31,562 nt of DNA from RGIG6353 sp045590615 (GTDB taxonomy: Bacteria; Bacillota; Clostridia; Oscillospirales; SIG627), in assembly GCA_045590615.1 (NCBI GenBank), contig JAZNRH010000012.1, positions 1-31,562 on the forward strand, written 5' to 3'. Every line of letters starts with the position of its first letter. Positions within the stretch are counted from its first letter, which is position 1. The notes beneath the pieces are model-generated. The model was not told the origin of the DNA. It did not search any database and saw only the letters and a program-made list of their open reading frames with translations. This document shows positions 5,394-13,753 of this stretch, piece after piece. The position numbers were made by a program, and so were the translations under genes.

Positions 5394-7202
5394 TTAGAAA
5401 TTTGCCTTCTGAGGAAGATAAATGCTGACTGTCGTTCCCACGTGGAGCTTGCTTGAAATGAGTATATTTCCACCGTGAGACTGGGCGATTTCACGGGCTA
5501 TTGCAAGGCCGAGACCTGTGCCACCCTTATCCGAGTTTCTTGCTTTTTCAACTCTGTAAAAGCGCTCGAAAATATGGGGGATATCCTCTTCGGGAATGCC
5601 CATACCGTTGTCGGTGACGGTGATGGTAAAGTACTTACCGTCCTTGATTTCTTTAACGCCCGAAACGTTTTTGAAATCCGAGGTAATGAAAATCTTTCCA
5701 CCGTTTTGAGTGTACTTGATAGCGTTTTGTATAATGTTTATCAGAATCTGCTCCACCTTTTCTCTGTCGGCAATTATCTCGGGCAGCGCCTCATCGTTCT
5801 TGATATACAAGAGCTCCTGACCGTTCTTTTCGGCTTCAACCGTCAGCACGAGACAGCTCTTTTCGATTAGCTGAGTAATCGAGAAGGAGGTAGGCTCCCA
5901 TTTTACTCGGTTGTTGTCAAGACGTGAGAGTACGAGAAGGTCGTGAACGATGTGAGTCATTCTGTCACTTTCGCTGATAACCATATCAAGAAAGTGATTT
6001 TTAACGTCGTTGGGCATATCGGGGTTAGCTACGATGGTTTCGGTAGCTCCCTTAATACTCGTCAGAGGAGTGCCAAGCTCGTGTGAGACCGTAGCAATAA
6101 ACTCACGGCGCGACTTGTCAAGCTCAAAGCTCTCGGTAACGTCGTGTAAAACGGCAATATAGCCACCGTATCTTCTGTCAGAGAGATTGAAGTTGAATTT
6201 ACCGAAGCTTACGTTGAAAACCCGATTGTCGTATATAACGTTGTTGAGCATAACCGACTCGTTGGAATTGATAATCAGCTCGTCGGCTCGGCAATCAAGG
6301 TCGAGAATTTCTATCAGCCTGTCAAGAGTCAGCTCGGCAGAGTCTGACAGCTTGAAAAGAGTCTTTGCCTCGGGATTGATGTGCATCAGCTCGCCCTCGT
6401 TGTCAAATGCTATAACTGCGTCCTTGAGGTAGTGGATAATCGATTCAAGCTTTTCACGCTGATTGGAAATTTCGTTGAGATTGTTTTTCAGCGTGTCAGC
6501 CATCTTGTTGAAGGTGTGAGTAAGAGTACCGATTTCGTCTTCTGAATATACGGTCAGCTTTTCATCGAAGTCACCCTTTGAAAGCTTGGTAGCTTTTTTG
6601 GTGATGTTCTGAATCGGCGAAACGATTGCTTTCGAGAGAAAGAAGGAAAGAATAAGGGCGATAATCAGACCGATTAAAAGTGATTGCAGAATAATCGAGA
6701 ATACCATCCACGAGAATTCCTTCATTTCGGTGTTATCCTCGGTGATGTAGATAATAACCGAACGGGAATTGTCCTTTGAGGTGAGCACCTCTGCCCAGTC
6801 GGTCGAGGAGTTGCCAAGCTTTTGATTGTGAGAGCTTTTTCCCGAAATTGCATGTACTAAGTTTTCGGTCTTTTTTATGTTGCTGTCCTCTTCGCTCACC
6901 GAGCCTGCAAGGTAATTTCCGTCCTTGTCGAGAACAAAATAATTTCGGTTGGCGTCAATGCCGAGTCTTGCCGAATAAGCCCACAGAGTATCGCTGAGTC
7001 GCTCGGGGTAGTCGTCAAATTCAAGGCTCTTTTCCAGCTCGTCGATGAAGCCTTCGTTGAATACGGCAAGCTGTTGATTTTCAAAGTCGTGTGAGAAATA
7101 GGTATAGATGTTACCGATTAGTATAGTGCCGATAACCGTCATAATGCAAACGATGAAGGAGACGAGAATGAGCACTATTTTGAATTGTAGCTTTCTGTAC
7201 AA
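5394..7202 (-). CDS. walK: WalK-type sensor histidine kinase
   Basis: A 602-residue membrane kinase with the full WalK layout. There is a membrane segment at about 8-30, an extracytoplasmic sensor domain at 31-165, and a second membrane segment at 166-190. A HAMP linker follows at 190-245, a PAS domain at 250-360, then the dimerisation/phosphoacceptor domain with His374 and the ATPase domain (N-box near 493, DNGMGIPEED, GGTGLGLAIA). It phosphorylates WalR to control wall hydrolases. The H-box reads SHELGTPLTS where nearly all relatives have SHELRTPLTS. Glu375 and Thr378, needed for kinase and phosphatase activity, are kept. The start codon is TTG (7200-7202), 8 nt after a strong GGAG site; no ATG fits. 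It begins 19 nt after walR. Confidence 0.93.
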   Translation of the reverse strand: MYRKLQFKIVLILVSFIVCIMTVIGTILIGNIYTYFSHDFENQQLAVFNEGFIDELEKSLEFDDYPERLSDTLWAYSARLGIDANRNYFVLDKDGNYLAGSVSEEDSNIKKTENLVHAISGKSSHNQKLGNSSTDWAEVLTSKDNSRSVIIYITEDNTEMKEFSWMVFSIILQSLLIGLIIALILSFFLSKAIVSPIQNITKKATKLSKGDFDEKLTVYSEDEIGTLTHTFNKMADTLKNNLNEISNQREKLESIIHYLKDAVIAFDNEGELMHINPEAKTLFKLSDSAELTLDRLIEILDLDCRADELIINSNESVMLNNVIYDNRVFNVSFGKFNFNLSDRRYGGYIAVLHDVTESFELDKSRREFIATVSHELGTPLTSIKGATETIVANPDMPNDVKNHFLDMVISESDRMTHIVHDLLVLSRLDNNRVKWEPTSFSITQLIEKSCLVLTVEAEKNGQELLYIKNDEALPEIIADREKVEQILINIIQNAIKYTQNGGKIFITSDFKNVSGVKEIKDGKYFTITVTDNGMGIPEEDIPHIFERFYRVEKARNSDKGGTGLGLAIAREIAQSHGGNILISSKLHVGTTVSIYLPQKANF

Positions 7203-7221
7203 GTTTTTGTCTCCTTAATCT

Positions 7222-7935
7222 TTATTTGTCTTGAGGTGCTATAAAGTAACCCATACCACGTTTGGTCTGAATGAGACTTTCTGTGGCGTTGGGGGCGTCT
7301 ATTTTTTGCCTGAGTCTTGCGATTGTAACGTCGATTGTCCTGAGGTCTCCGTAGAAGTTTTCATAGCCCCATACAGCGCTCATCAGCTCTTCACGGCTGT
7401 AAATTTTGCCTGCATTCTTGGCAAAATGTGCGAGTAGGTCGTATTCCTTTTTGGAAAGCTCGAGCACCTCTCCACCCTTTTTGACAAGATAGTTTTCACA
7501 GTCAATAACAATGTCACCAAGGACGATTGTGGTATCGGTTATTTTTCTTGAAACTGTTTCGTTGGAGTATCTTCTTATGTTGGCGCGTACTCTTGAAAGA
7601 AGCTCGTTTATGCTGAAGGGCTTTGTCATATAGTCGTCAGCGCCTGTGTCAAGACCTCTGATTTTATCTGGCTCTGTGTCCCTTGCAGTCAGAATTATAA
7701 TCGGTGTGTCAAGCTTTTCTCTGACCTTGGCGCATACCTCAAAGCCGTTCATCAAAGGCAGCATAAGGTCAAGCAGAATGAGGTCGTAGTTTCCTGTCAG
7801 TGCCTCGTCGAGACCACTTTTTCCGTCGTTTCTCGTTTCGGCATCATATCCTGCTGCCTTAACGTTGTAAAGGAGAATTTCAGCAATGGTCTTTTCGTCT
7901 TCTATGATAAGTATTTTCTTCTTCTGATTTTCCAT
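7222..7935 (-). CDS. walR: WalR-type response regulator (OmpR/PhoB family)
   Basis: A 237-residue regulator. The receiver domain (about 6-120) has the acidic pair Glu12-Asp13, phosphoacceptor Asp56 (LILLDLMLP), Thr83 and Lys105 (TKPF). The C-terminal winged helix (about 135-235) contains LSKKEYDLL and DVTIARLRQKID, typical of WalR/PhoB DNA-binding domains. When phosphorylated by WalK it controls genes for peptidoglycan turnover. Unlike the classical walRKHIJ operon, two envelope-type genes and rluA precede it, and no walJ or htrA follows. The ATG lies one base from the stop of the preceding gene. WalR rather than PhoP is supported by the yycH/yycI-like genes downstream. Confidence 0.93.
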   Translation of the reverse strand: MENQKKKILIIEDEKTIAEILLYNVKAAGYDAETRNDGKSGLDEALTGNYDLILLDLMLPLMNGFEVCAKVREKLDTPIIILTARDTEPDKIRGLDTGADDYMTKPFSINELLSRVRANIRRYSNETVSRKITDTTIVLGDIVIDCENYLVKKGGEVLELSKKEYDLLAHFAKNAGKIYSREELMSAVWGYENFYGDLRTIDVTIARLRQKIDAPNATESLIQTKRGMGYFIAPQDK

Positions 7936-7936
7936 T

Positions 7937-9022
7937 TTACGAGTTTTCCTTTCTGCTGAGAGTAATTGTGTCGAGTGTTATATATTCGTCGTCTGACAGA
8001 TAGTAGAATAACTGCTTTAGTGTTGCAACGGTCTTTTCACCCGTCGGGAAGGAGGCAACGGCATCGTGATTTGAGAAGGTGCTGTTGTAGAGCGCTCTTG
8101 CCGTCTCCCTTGCGCTCTCATTTTGCCAATCGTCTGCGTCAAAATCCGATTTGATTGCAAGATAGCTCTCGCATGTCAGCTCGGTATCGGTTTTGGCTTT
8201 GCAAAGACGGGTATAAAAATTGAGCACCGAGTAGATTGCATCGTTTACGCTCTTTGGCTCAGCTTGTGAGTCGGAAAGATATATTCCGATTTCGTGCCCC
8301 GAAACGAATGCCCTTACGAGTGACGACGGGTTTTTGATGCAGGCATCTTTGTCGAAAAAGAAGGTTGCGTTTGTGTCCTGCTCGTCGAGCAGCTCCAATA
8401 TTTCGTCGATATTGCTCGCACCAATGACGTTGAAGGTCAGGTGAAGAGCTCTGCTGTCACGCTCGACGGGAGGGGTCGGGTCAAGTGGTCTTTCGGGAGT
8501 AATTACGGGTGGATCGTCGGGCGTTTCGGTTGGGTCATAGAGCTCAATGAGCTCGTCAAAGTTCAGCCTTTCACTACCGTCGGACACCCTTATTCTCGTT
8601 GCCTTACCGTCGGTCTTCTTTTCTATTTTCAAAGAGAGTATTTCGGCACAGTATTCAAGTGGGAGATATACCGTTGAATTTATAATGGGGAAGGAAATAT
8701 CCGTCAGCTCGGAGTCCACCATAATCGAGGAGACGTCGGCTGAGAAGGAGAAGAACCTGCCCGTTTTTTCGTTTGTTAAGTAGAAGCCGACAGGTCTTGT
8801 GCTGTTGGCGTATCGCACGTTTTTCAGTCCTATAAAAAACGATACGGGAAGGTGGGCAACTCCGTTGACTATTTCAACGGGGTACTCGGTAATTGAATAT
8901 TTGGTATCGTTTCTGTATATTATCGGCTGAGAGCCGTTTGCACTTGTTATGAAGGCGAGGCTCAGGGCAACGATTGATATAACGGTAAACAGAGCGAGCG
9001 CCCTGAGTCTTGTTTTTTTCAT
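7937..9022 (-). CDS. Secreted protein with copper-amine-oxidase-N-like domain and degenerate NodB deacetylase domain
   Basis: A 361-residue protein with a signal peptide or anchor at residues 5-28. A beta-rich domain at about 34-150 resembles the copper amine oxidase N-terminal domain found on many clostridial wall proteins. A proline-rich linker (163-187) follows, then a domain with the outline of NodB polysaccharide deacetylases (190-340). NodB landmarks are recognisable (NATFFF at 218-223, GHEIGI at 242-247), but the catalytic TFDDGP motif is TFNVIGA (196-202) and the metal-binding H(S/T)xxH is replaced by YLSD. It is therefore probably inactive and may bind glycan strands outside the cell. 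It sits 7 nt after the DUF3810 gene and one base before walR, so it is likely co-expressed with WalRK. The pseudoenzyme assignment is inference. Confidence 0.7.
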   Translation of the reverse strand: MKKTRLRALALFTVISIVALSLAFITSANGSQPIIYRNDTKYSITEYPVEIVNGVAHLPVSFFIGLKNVRYANSTRPVGFYLTNEKTGRFFSFSADVSSIMVDSELTDISFPIINSTVYLPLEYCAEILSLKIEKKTDGKATRIRVSDGSERLNFDELIELYDPTETPDDPPVITPERPLDPTPPVERDSRALHLTFNVIGASNIDEILELLDEQDTNATFFFDKDACIKNPSSLVRAFVSGHEIGIYLSDSQAEPKSVNDAIYSVLNFYTRLCKAKTDTELTCESYLAIKSDFDADDWQNESARETARALYNSTFSNHDAVASFPTGEKTVATLKQLFYYLSDDEYITLDTITLSRKENS

Positions 9023-9029
9023 AAAGCAC

Positions 9030-10091
9030 CTATCCTTTCACAAAATAAGCTACGTATAGCTGTGCGCTGAGATTATACGATATGACACCATCGTCTCCAC
9101 TGAGCGAGAGGTAGGTATCGTTGAGTGTTGTTGCAATTTCGTCAACGAGTGTTTCGGAATAACGCTGATGATCGAGTGACGAAAAATATATATCCGAAAC
9201 AAGCGATTCGGGAAGCGTTGAAAACCGTTGGTAAAATTCCTCTTCGTCAAGTGTGAAGAGGAGATTTGAAAGTGTGATTGCCACCTGCGAATATGCCGAG
9301 TATCTTATATAGGGGTTGTCACTTTCAAGGCAGATGAGAAGGGCTGAAAACTCTGCGTCTCTCTCCGAGCCAATACCCATCTGATGAGAATACTCGTGGG
9401 CAATAGTGAAGGGGAGTGAGTAGTGCGAAAACTCGGTGTTCACGTTGGACTCGCCCGTAAAGAAGGTGTAAATACCCGAAATCCCCGTATAAACGAGAGG
9501 TCGGCTGAAGGCAATCGGCTTAGCCCTGAATACAAAGGGCTGATAAAAGGAGTATTTTTCCGATGCCTTTTTTGCTGCCGTCAGCACCTCGTCGGAAAGC
9601 TCGTTAAAGCTCATTCCCGAGCTTGTGGGCTTGCCCTTGATATAAGGTATTTCGTCCGAAATCTTTTCAAGCTCAAGAGCAACGCTCTCGAGTGCAAGTG
9701 ATACGTTTTCGGCAGACATTTCCACCGTTTCAAGCCCGTGCGCCTTGGCAAGAGTCATTCTCGAATACGAGGATTCAAAAATAAAAACGTAGCTGAAATA
9801 AATAAAGGCGAGCGAGCATAGCAGAATTTTCGAGTAGACCTTGAAGTGGCAGTTTTTTGTGAATATGCGAATAATCCCCGAGCCGATTGTTAAAAAGAGA
9901 AAGAGGATTAAAATACAAATAAAGCTCTCTGCAAGCGAAAAGGGAAATACCGAGCTGATAAGCGAGAGAGGAAGTCTGATAAAAGGGGCAATTTTCAGGG
10001 TATACCACTCCGAAAAGCCCTCGGACAGCCTGAAGGTAACACCAAGCAGAAGGCTCAGTATAAAAAGGGAAATTGTAGCTTTCTTTTTCAT
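9030..10091 (-). CDS. DUF3810 family membrane protein with HExxH metallopeptidase-type motif
   Basis: A 353-residue protein matching the DUF3810 pattern. It has two or three N-terminal membrane segments (about 5-22, 42-77 and 86-106) followed by a domain with HEYSH (232-236) and a nearby acidic residue, Glu243 or Glu247, that could complete a zinc site. The region around it, PFTIAHEYSHQMGIGSERDA, is characteristic of the family. The HExxH motif suggests a membrane-bound zinc peptidase, but no substrate is known. It directly follows rluA with no gap and precedes the degenerate deacetylase by 7 nt in the walRK transcription unit. A role in envelope signalling is only suggested by context. Confidence 0.8.
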   Translation of the reverse strand: MKKKATISLFILSLLLGVTFRLSEGFSEWYTLKIAPFIRLPLSLISSVFPFSLAESFICILILFLFLTIGSGIIRIFTKNCHFKVYSKILLCSLAFIYFSYVFIFESSYSRMTLAKAHGLETVEMSAENVSLALESVALELEKISDEIPYIKGKPTSSGMSFNELSDEVLTAAKKASEKYSFYQPFVFRAKPIAFSRPLVYTGISGIYTFFTGESNVNTEFSHYSLPFTIAHEYSHQMGIGSERDAEFSALLICLESDNPYIRYSAYSQVAITLSNLLFTLDEEEFYQRFSTLPESLVSDIYFSSLDHQRYSETLVDEIATTLNDTYLSLSGDDGVISYNLSAQLYVAYFVKG

Positions 10092-11000
10092 TCAGTTAAA
10101 GAGCTTCCTTTCGCAAAGGGTAATATCGTCTGACACCGGGCAGACAATTTTCGTTTCTCTGTTCGTCATCGGGTGACAAAAGGTGAGTGAATATGCGTGT
10201 AGTGCCTGCCTGTCTATGTAGGGGGAGGGCTGTGAGTAGAGAGTGTCCCCGACGATAGGGTGACCGACAGCCCTTGAGTGAACCCTGAGCTGATGTGTCC
10301 TGCCCGTAATCGGCTTGAAACGAACGAGGCTGACTTCGTTGCCCTCGCGTATAACCGAGTAGTGAGTTTCGGCTGTAGCGCCAAAGGGTGAGAGCTCGCC
10401 TGTGCTCTCATGCTTTTCAACAGCCTCTCTCTCCATACCGAATTCGGTTTTGCGCCTTATGTTAAAATCTATTATACCGCATTTTTCATTGAAAATGCCG
10501 TCGCAGATTGCAATATATTCCTTTTCCACCCTTCTTTTTGCAAGAAGAGCCGAAAAGCGTGCTGCAGAGATGCTGTCCTTTGCAATGAGCACCACTCCAC
10601 TCGTGTCCAGATCAAGTCTCGTCAACACTCTGAAAACAAAGCTTTTCCCCTCAAAATATCCCATAACGCGAGAGGCAAGCGTGTCGTCAAGGTGACGTCG
10701 TGACGGATGAATGGGAAGGTGAGGTGGCTTTTCGACGGCAATATACCAATCGTCCTCGTAGAGAACGTTGACGGGCAGGTGGGATACGGGAATATTCTCA
10801 GAGGACTCGGTGTCCTCGGTTTCAAGCTCCAAAACGTCGCCTGCTTTCAGAATACAGCGAACGGTTTTTCTCTCTCCGTTCAGCACAATTCCACGTTCTC
10901 TCGCCTTCAGTCTGGTGATGAGTCGGGCAGAGAAGGAGCGCCGTTCAAGATATTGCTTTATGGTAAGACCGTCGTCGGCGTTGGTGATTGTAACAGTCAT
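10092..11000 (-). CDS. RluA family pseudouridine synthase
   Basis: A 302-residue protein with an N-terminal S4-like RNA-binding region (about 1-60) and the RluA catalytic domain. The signature RLDLDTSGVVLIAKD around residue 130 carries the catalytic Asp of the RLDxxTSG motif, and the C-terminal RTHQLRVH motif is present. It isomerises uridine to pseudouridine in 23S rRNA (RluC/RluD type) or tRNA; the exact site cannot be read from sequence. It is the first gene of the run leading to walRK, with AGGTGAAGG just before the ATG (10998-11000). Its stop codon abuts the start of the DUF3810 gene. Confidence 0.92.
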   Translation of the reverse strand: MTVTITNADDGLTIKQYLERRSFSARLITRLKARERGIVLNGERKTVRCILKAGDVLELETEDTESSENIPVSHLPVNVLYEDDWYIAVEKPPHLPIHPSRRHLDDTLASRVMGYFEGKSFVFRVLTRLDLDTSGVVLIAKDSISAARFSALLAKRRVEKEYIAICDGIFNEKCGIIDFNIRRKTEFGMEREAVEKHESTGELSPFGATAETHYSVIREGNEVSLVRFKPITGRTHQLRVHSRAVGHPIVGDTLYSQPSPYIDRQALHAYSLTFCHPMTNRETKIVCPVSDDITLCERKLFN

Positions 11001-11021
11001 AATCCTTCACCTCTTCTATCT

Positions 11022-11050
11022 ATTTTACTATATAAGAAAAATATTTGCAA
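11022..11050 (-). promoter_or_regulatory. Promoter of the rluA-walRK transcription unit
   Basis: On the minus strand TTGCAA (11045-11050) and TAAAAT (11022-11027) are 17 bp apart. This is the only good promoter I see upstream of the whole seven-gene minus-strand run. A leader of about 15-20 nt carries the ribosome site. Confidence 0.6.
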
Positions 11051-11100
11051 GAGATTTTTGAAAAAGTTGAAAACTATATTATATTTTTGTATAAAATCCG

Positions 11101-11129
11101 TTGATTTATGCGAAGTTTTGTGATATGAT
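11101..11129 (+). promoter_or_regulatory. Promoter of the 14-gene plus-strand unit
   Basis: TTGATT (11101-11106) and TATGAT (11124-11129) are separated by 17 bp. A second TATAAT-like box lies at about 11136-11142. The element is back-to-back with the rluA promoter. Confidence 0.6.
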
Positions 11130-11174
11130 AATATATTATAATAGTGTAACTATTGAATGAAAAGGAATTTTTAT

Positions 11175-12041
11175 ATGTGGATTGCTGATAAATGGAAAAG
11201 CTACGAGCTTATTGATAGCTCTGATTCGTTCAGGCTTGAGCGTTGGGGAAGCTTCGTTTTGCAAAGACCCGACCCTCAGGTTATCTGGAAAAACGTCAAG
11301 GAAAGCCCCTTGTGGAAGAAGCCCGACGGAGTATACCATCGCTCAAAGAGTGGTGGTGGAGCGTGGGATATAAGAAACCCAAAGATGAACGGCTCGTGGA
11401 CTATAGAATACGATTGTCTTAAATTCTCAATCAAGGTAATGGGCTTCAAGCATACGGGGGTATTTCCCGAGCAGGCAGTCAATTGGGAATGGGCAATGAA
11501 TAAAATCAGGACAGCCAACAGACCTATAAAGGTGCTCAACCTCTTTGCCTATACGGGTGGCGCAACCATCGCCTGTGCAGCTGCAGGGGCATCGGTGTGT
11601 CACGTTGACGCATCAAAGGGTATGGTCGGTGTAGCAAAGGAGAACGCAGCCCTTTCAGGTCTTGCCGATAAGCCGATAAGATACATTGTTGACGACTGCG
11701 CAAAATTCGTTGAGCGTGAGATCAGACGTGGCAACAAGTACGACGCAATTATTCTCGACCCTCCCTCCTACGGAAGAGGACCTACGGGCGAGATGTGGAA
11801 GCTTGAGGACAATATCGGAGCATTTCTGGAGCTTTGTGAGAGTGTGCTGTCCGACAATCCTCTTTTTGTAATTCTCAATTCGTATACGACGGGGCTTCAG
11901 CCTGCCGCAATGTCCTACCTTCTTTCACTCAAGGTGGCAAAGAAGCGTGGAGGCAGAGTTGACTCGGACGAAATAGGACTTCCCGTTACCCAGACGGGAC
12001 TTGTGCTCCCATGTGGAGCTACTGCAAGGTGGTATTTATGA
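11175..12041 (+). CDS. Class I SAM-dependent methyltransferase, RlmI-like (COG1092 type)
   Basis: A 288-residue protein beginning MWIADKWKSYELID. The Rossmann methyltransferase motifs are visible: VLNLFAYTGGATIACAAAGA for SAM binding, CHVDASKGM with the acidic residue for ribose, and the catalytic-type ILDPPSYGRG (about 190-200). These match RlmI/RlmK-type RNA cytosine/guanine methyltransferases, but without the N-terminal PUA domain, so the target RNA is unknown. I chose the ATG at 11175, not the in-frame ATG at 11157, because AAAGGA lies between them at the right distance for the second. The last codons overlap the ecfA1 start (ATGA). First gene of the plus-strand unit. Confidence 0.85.
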   Translation: MWIADKWKSYELIDSSDSFRLERWGSFVLQRPDPQVIWKNVKESPLWKKPDGVYHRSKSGGGAWDIRNPKMNGSWTIEYDCLKFSIKVMGFKHTGVFPEQAVNWEWAMNKIRTANRPIKVLNLFAYTGGATIACAAAGASVCHVDASKGMVGVAKENAALSGLADKPIRYIVDDCAKFVEREIRRGNKYDAIILDPPSYGRGPTGEMWKLEDNIGAFLELCESVLSDNPLFVILNSYTTGLQPAAMSYLLSLKVAKKRGGRVDSDEIGLPVTQTGLVLPCGATARWYL

Positions 12042-12892
12042 GCGAGTTTATCAGGCTTGAAAACGTCAGCTTCTCTTATACCGGAGAAGAGGACTCCTGT
12101 CAGCAGGAGGTAATAAAGGAGCTTTCTTTCACAATCGAGAAGGGTAGCTTCGTTGCAATTATAGGACACAACGGCTCGGGAAAATCCACCCTTGCCAAGC
12201 TCTTTAACGGAATACTTGTGCCCACTCAGGGACGTGTGCTTGTCGACGGAATTGACACAGCCGACGAGGATAGAATATTTGACGTAAGGCGCAAAGTGGG
12301 AATGGTTTTCCAGAATCCCGACAACCAGATTGTCGCCACCACCGTCGAGGAGGACGTCGCCTTCGCACCCGAAAATCTCGGTGTATCGCCAAGCGAAATC
12401 AGGCAGAGAGTGGACAGTGCGCTCGAGGCAGTCAATATGAGCGAATACAAGGAGCATTCACCCTCACAGCTCTCGGGTGGACAAAAGCAGAGAGTTGCGA
12501 TTGCAGGCATTATAGCAATGCAGCCCGAATGTATAATATTCGACGAATCGACGGCAATGCTCGACCCTCAGGGCAGAAAGGAAGTCCTTGAGGCAGTGCT
12601 CGCTCTCAGGCGAGAGGGATTGACGGTCGTTTTGATTACCCACTATATGAACGAGGCAGTCAACGCCGACAGAGTAATCGTTATGAACGACGGAGAAATA
12701 GAGATGGACGGTGAGCCCAGAGAGGTTTTTGCCAAGGTTGACAGACTCAGAAAAATAGAGCTTGACGTACCACAGGTCACCGACCTTGCCCAGAGGCTGA
12801 GGGCAGATGGCTGGGATATTCCCGAAAACCTTCTTTTCGAGGAAGAGACTATTGAAGAAATTGCAAGGCTCATTAAGGCAAAAAAGAGGTAA
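12038..12892 (+). CDS. ecfA1: ECF transporter ATPase EcfA1
   Basis: A 284-residue ABC ATPase with Walker A GHNGSGKST (43-51), Q-loop MVFQNPDNQ, signature LSGGQKQR and Walker B IIFDESTAMLDP. The FDEST in place of DEPT/DEAT is typical of EcfA1. With EcfA2 and EcfT it forms the cytoplasmic engine that powers group II ECF uptake of vitamins and related compounds. The start at 12038 is chosen over an upstream ATG at 12011 because it has AAGGTGG at a good distance and forms the ATGA overlap with the methyltransferase stop, indicating coupled translation. Confidence 0.95.
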   Translation: MSEFIRLENVSFSYTGEEDSCQQEVIKELSFTIEKGSFVAIIGHNGSGKSTLAKLFNGILVPTQGRVLVDGIDTADEDRIFDVRRKVGMVFQNPDNQIVATTVEEDVAFAPENLGVSPSEIRQRVDSALEAVNMSEYKEHSPSQLSGGQKQRVAIAGIIAMQPECIIFDESTAMLDPQGRKEVLEAVLALRREGLTVVLITHYMNEAVNADRVIVMNDGEIEMDGEPREVFAKVDRLRKIELDVPQVTDLAQRLRADGWDIPENLLFEEETIEEIARLIKAKKR

Positions 12893-12897
12893 AAAAC

Positions 12898-13752
12898 TTG
12901 AGTATACTAAGGCTTGAAAACGTCTCGTACGTTTACAGTCCCGACACCCCCTTTGAAAAGGAGGCGTTGAGCGACGTGAACATCGAGTTTAAGGAAAATA
13001 AAATAACGGGAATTATCGGGCATACGGGCTCGGGAAAGTCTACTGTAGCACAGCTTCTCAACGGACTTCTCAGAGCAAGCAGTGGCAGAGTAACTCTTGA
13101 CGGTATGACCTATTTTGACAAGGATTGTGACATTTCAAGCGTGCGCTTCAGAGTCGGTCTTTGCTTTCAATATCCCGAATATCAGCTTTTCGAGGAGACC
13201 GTATGGCGTGATATAGCCTTCGGACCTACCAATATGAAGCTTGCGCCCGACGAGATTGACAGACGTGTGCGCTCGGCTGCCGGCTTTGCCGGAGTTGACG
13301 AGGAGCTTTTCGAAAAGTCTCCCTTTGAGCTCTCGGGGGGACAGAAGAGAAGGGTGGCTATTGCCGGAATAATGGCGATGGAGCCCGAAATCATCGTACT
13401 CGACGAGCCTGCAGCAGGTCTTGACCCACGTGGCAGAGACGAGATTTTTAAGGGAATAAGACGTTGGAGGGACAGCCATAACGCAACCGTAATATTGATT
13501 TCTCACAGTATGGAGGATATGGCGCTCTATGCCGACGAAATTATAGTTATGAAAAAAGGCACGGTACTCACCTCGGGAAGCGTTGAAGAGGTGTTCAAGA
13601 GACCCGACGTAATAAGAGAGTCGGGACTCGACCTGCCACAGATAACCTTCGTCACCGAGGAGCTTGCAAGGCTCGGACTGATTGACGAGGGTGGAATATA
13701 CACCGTTGATAAGGCTTATGAAAAAATCACCAATGCGTTAAAAGGGGAGTAA
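12898..13752 (+). CDS. ecfA2: ECF transporter ATPase EcfA2
   Basis: A 284-residue ABC ATPase with Walker A GHTGSGKST near residue 42, Q-loop CFQYPEYQLFEETV (the QYPE(Y/H)QLFEETV stretch is diagnostic of EcfA2), signature LSGGQKRR and Walker B IIVLDEPAAGLDP. It pairs with EcfA1 as a heterodimer. The start is TTG (12898-12900), 7 nt after AGAGGT; the protein then reads MSILRLENVSY, matching the family start. It begins 5 nt after ecfA1 and ends one base before ecfT. Confidence 0.95.
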   Translation: MSILRLENVSYVYSPDTPFEKEALSDVNIEFKENKITGIIGHTGSGKSTVAQLLNGLLRASSGRVTLDGMTYFDKDCDISSVRFRVGLCFQYPEYQLFEETVWRDIAFGPTNMKLAPDEIDRRVRSAAGFAGVDEELFEKSPFELSGGQKRRVAIAGIMAMEPEIIVLDEPAAGLDPRGRDEIFKGIRRWRDSHNATVILISHSMEDMALYADEIIVMKKGTVLTSGSVEEVFKRPDVIRESGLDLPQITFVTEELARLGLIDEGGIYTVDKAYEKITNALKGE

Positions 13753-13753
13753 A

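Noticed and set aside
11001..11174. WalR binding box (TGTWAH-N5-TGTWAH) near the rluA promoter
   Set aside because: Single TGTAA/TGTATA half-sites occur, but none has a partner at the right distance, so autoregulation by WalR is not supported.
12011..12037. Longer start for ecfA1
   Set aside because: The nine extra residues lie in the methyltransferase gene, do not match the family start, and lack a ribosome site. The ATG at 12038 has one.
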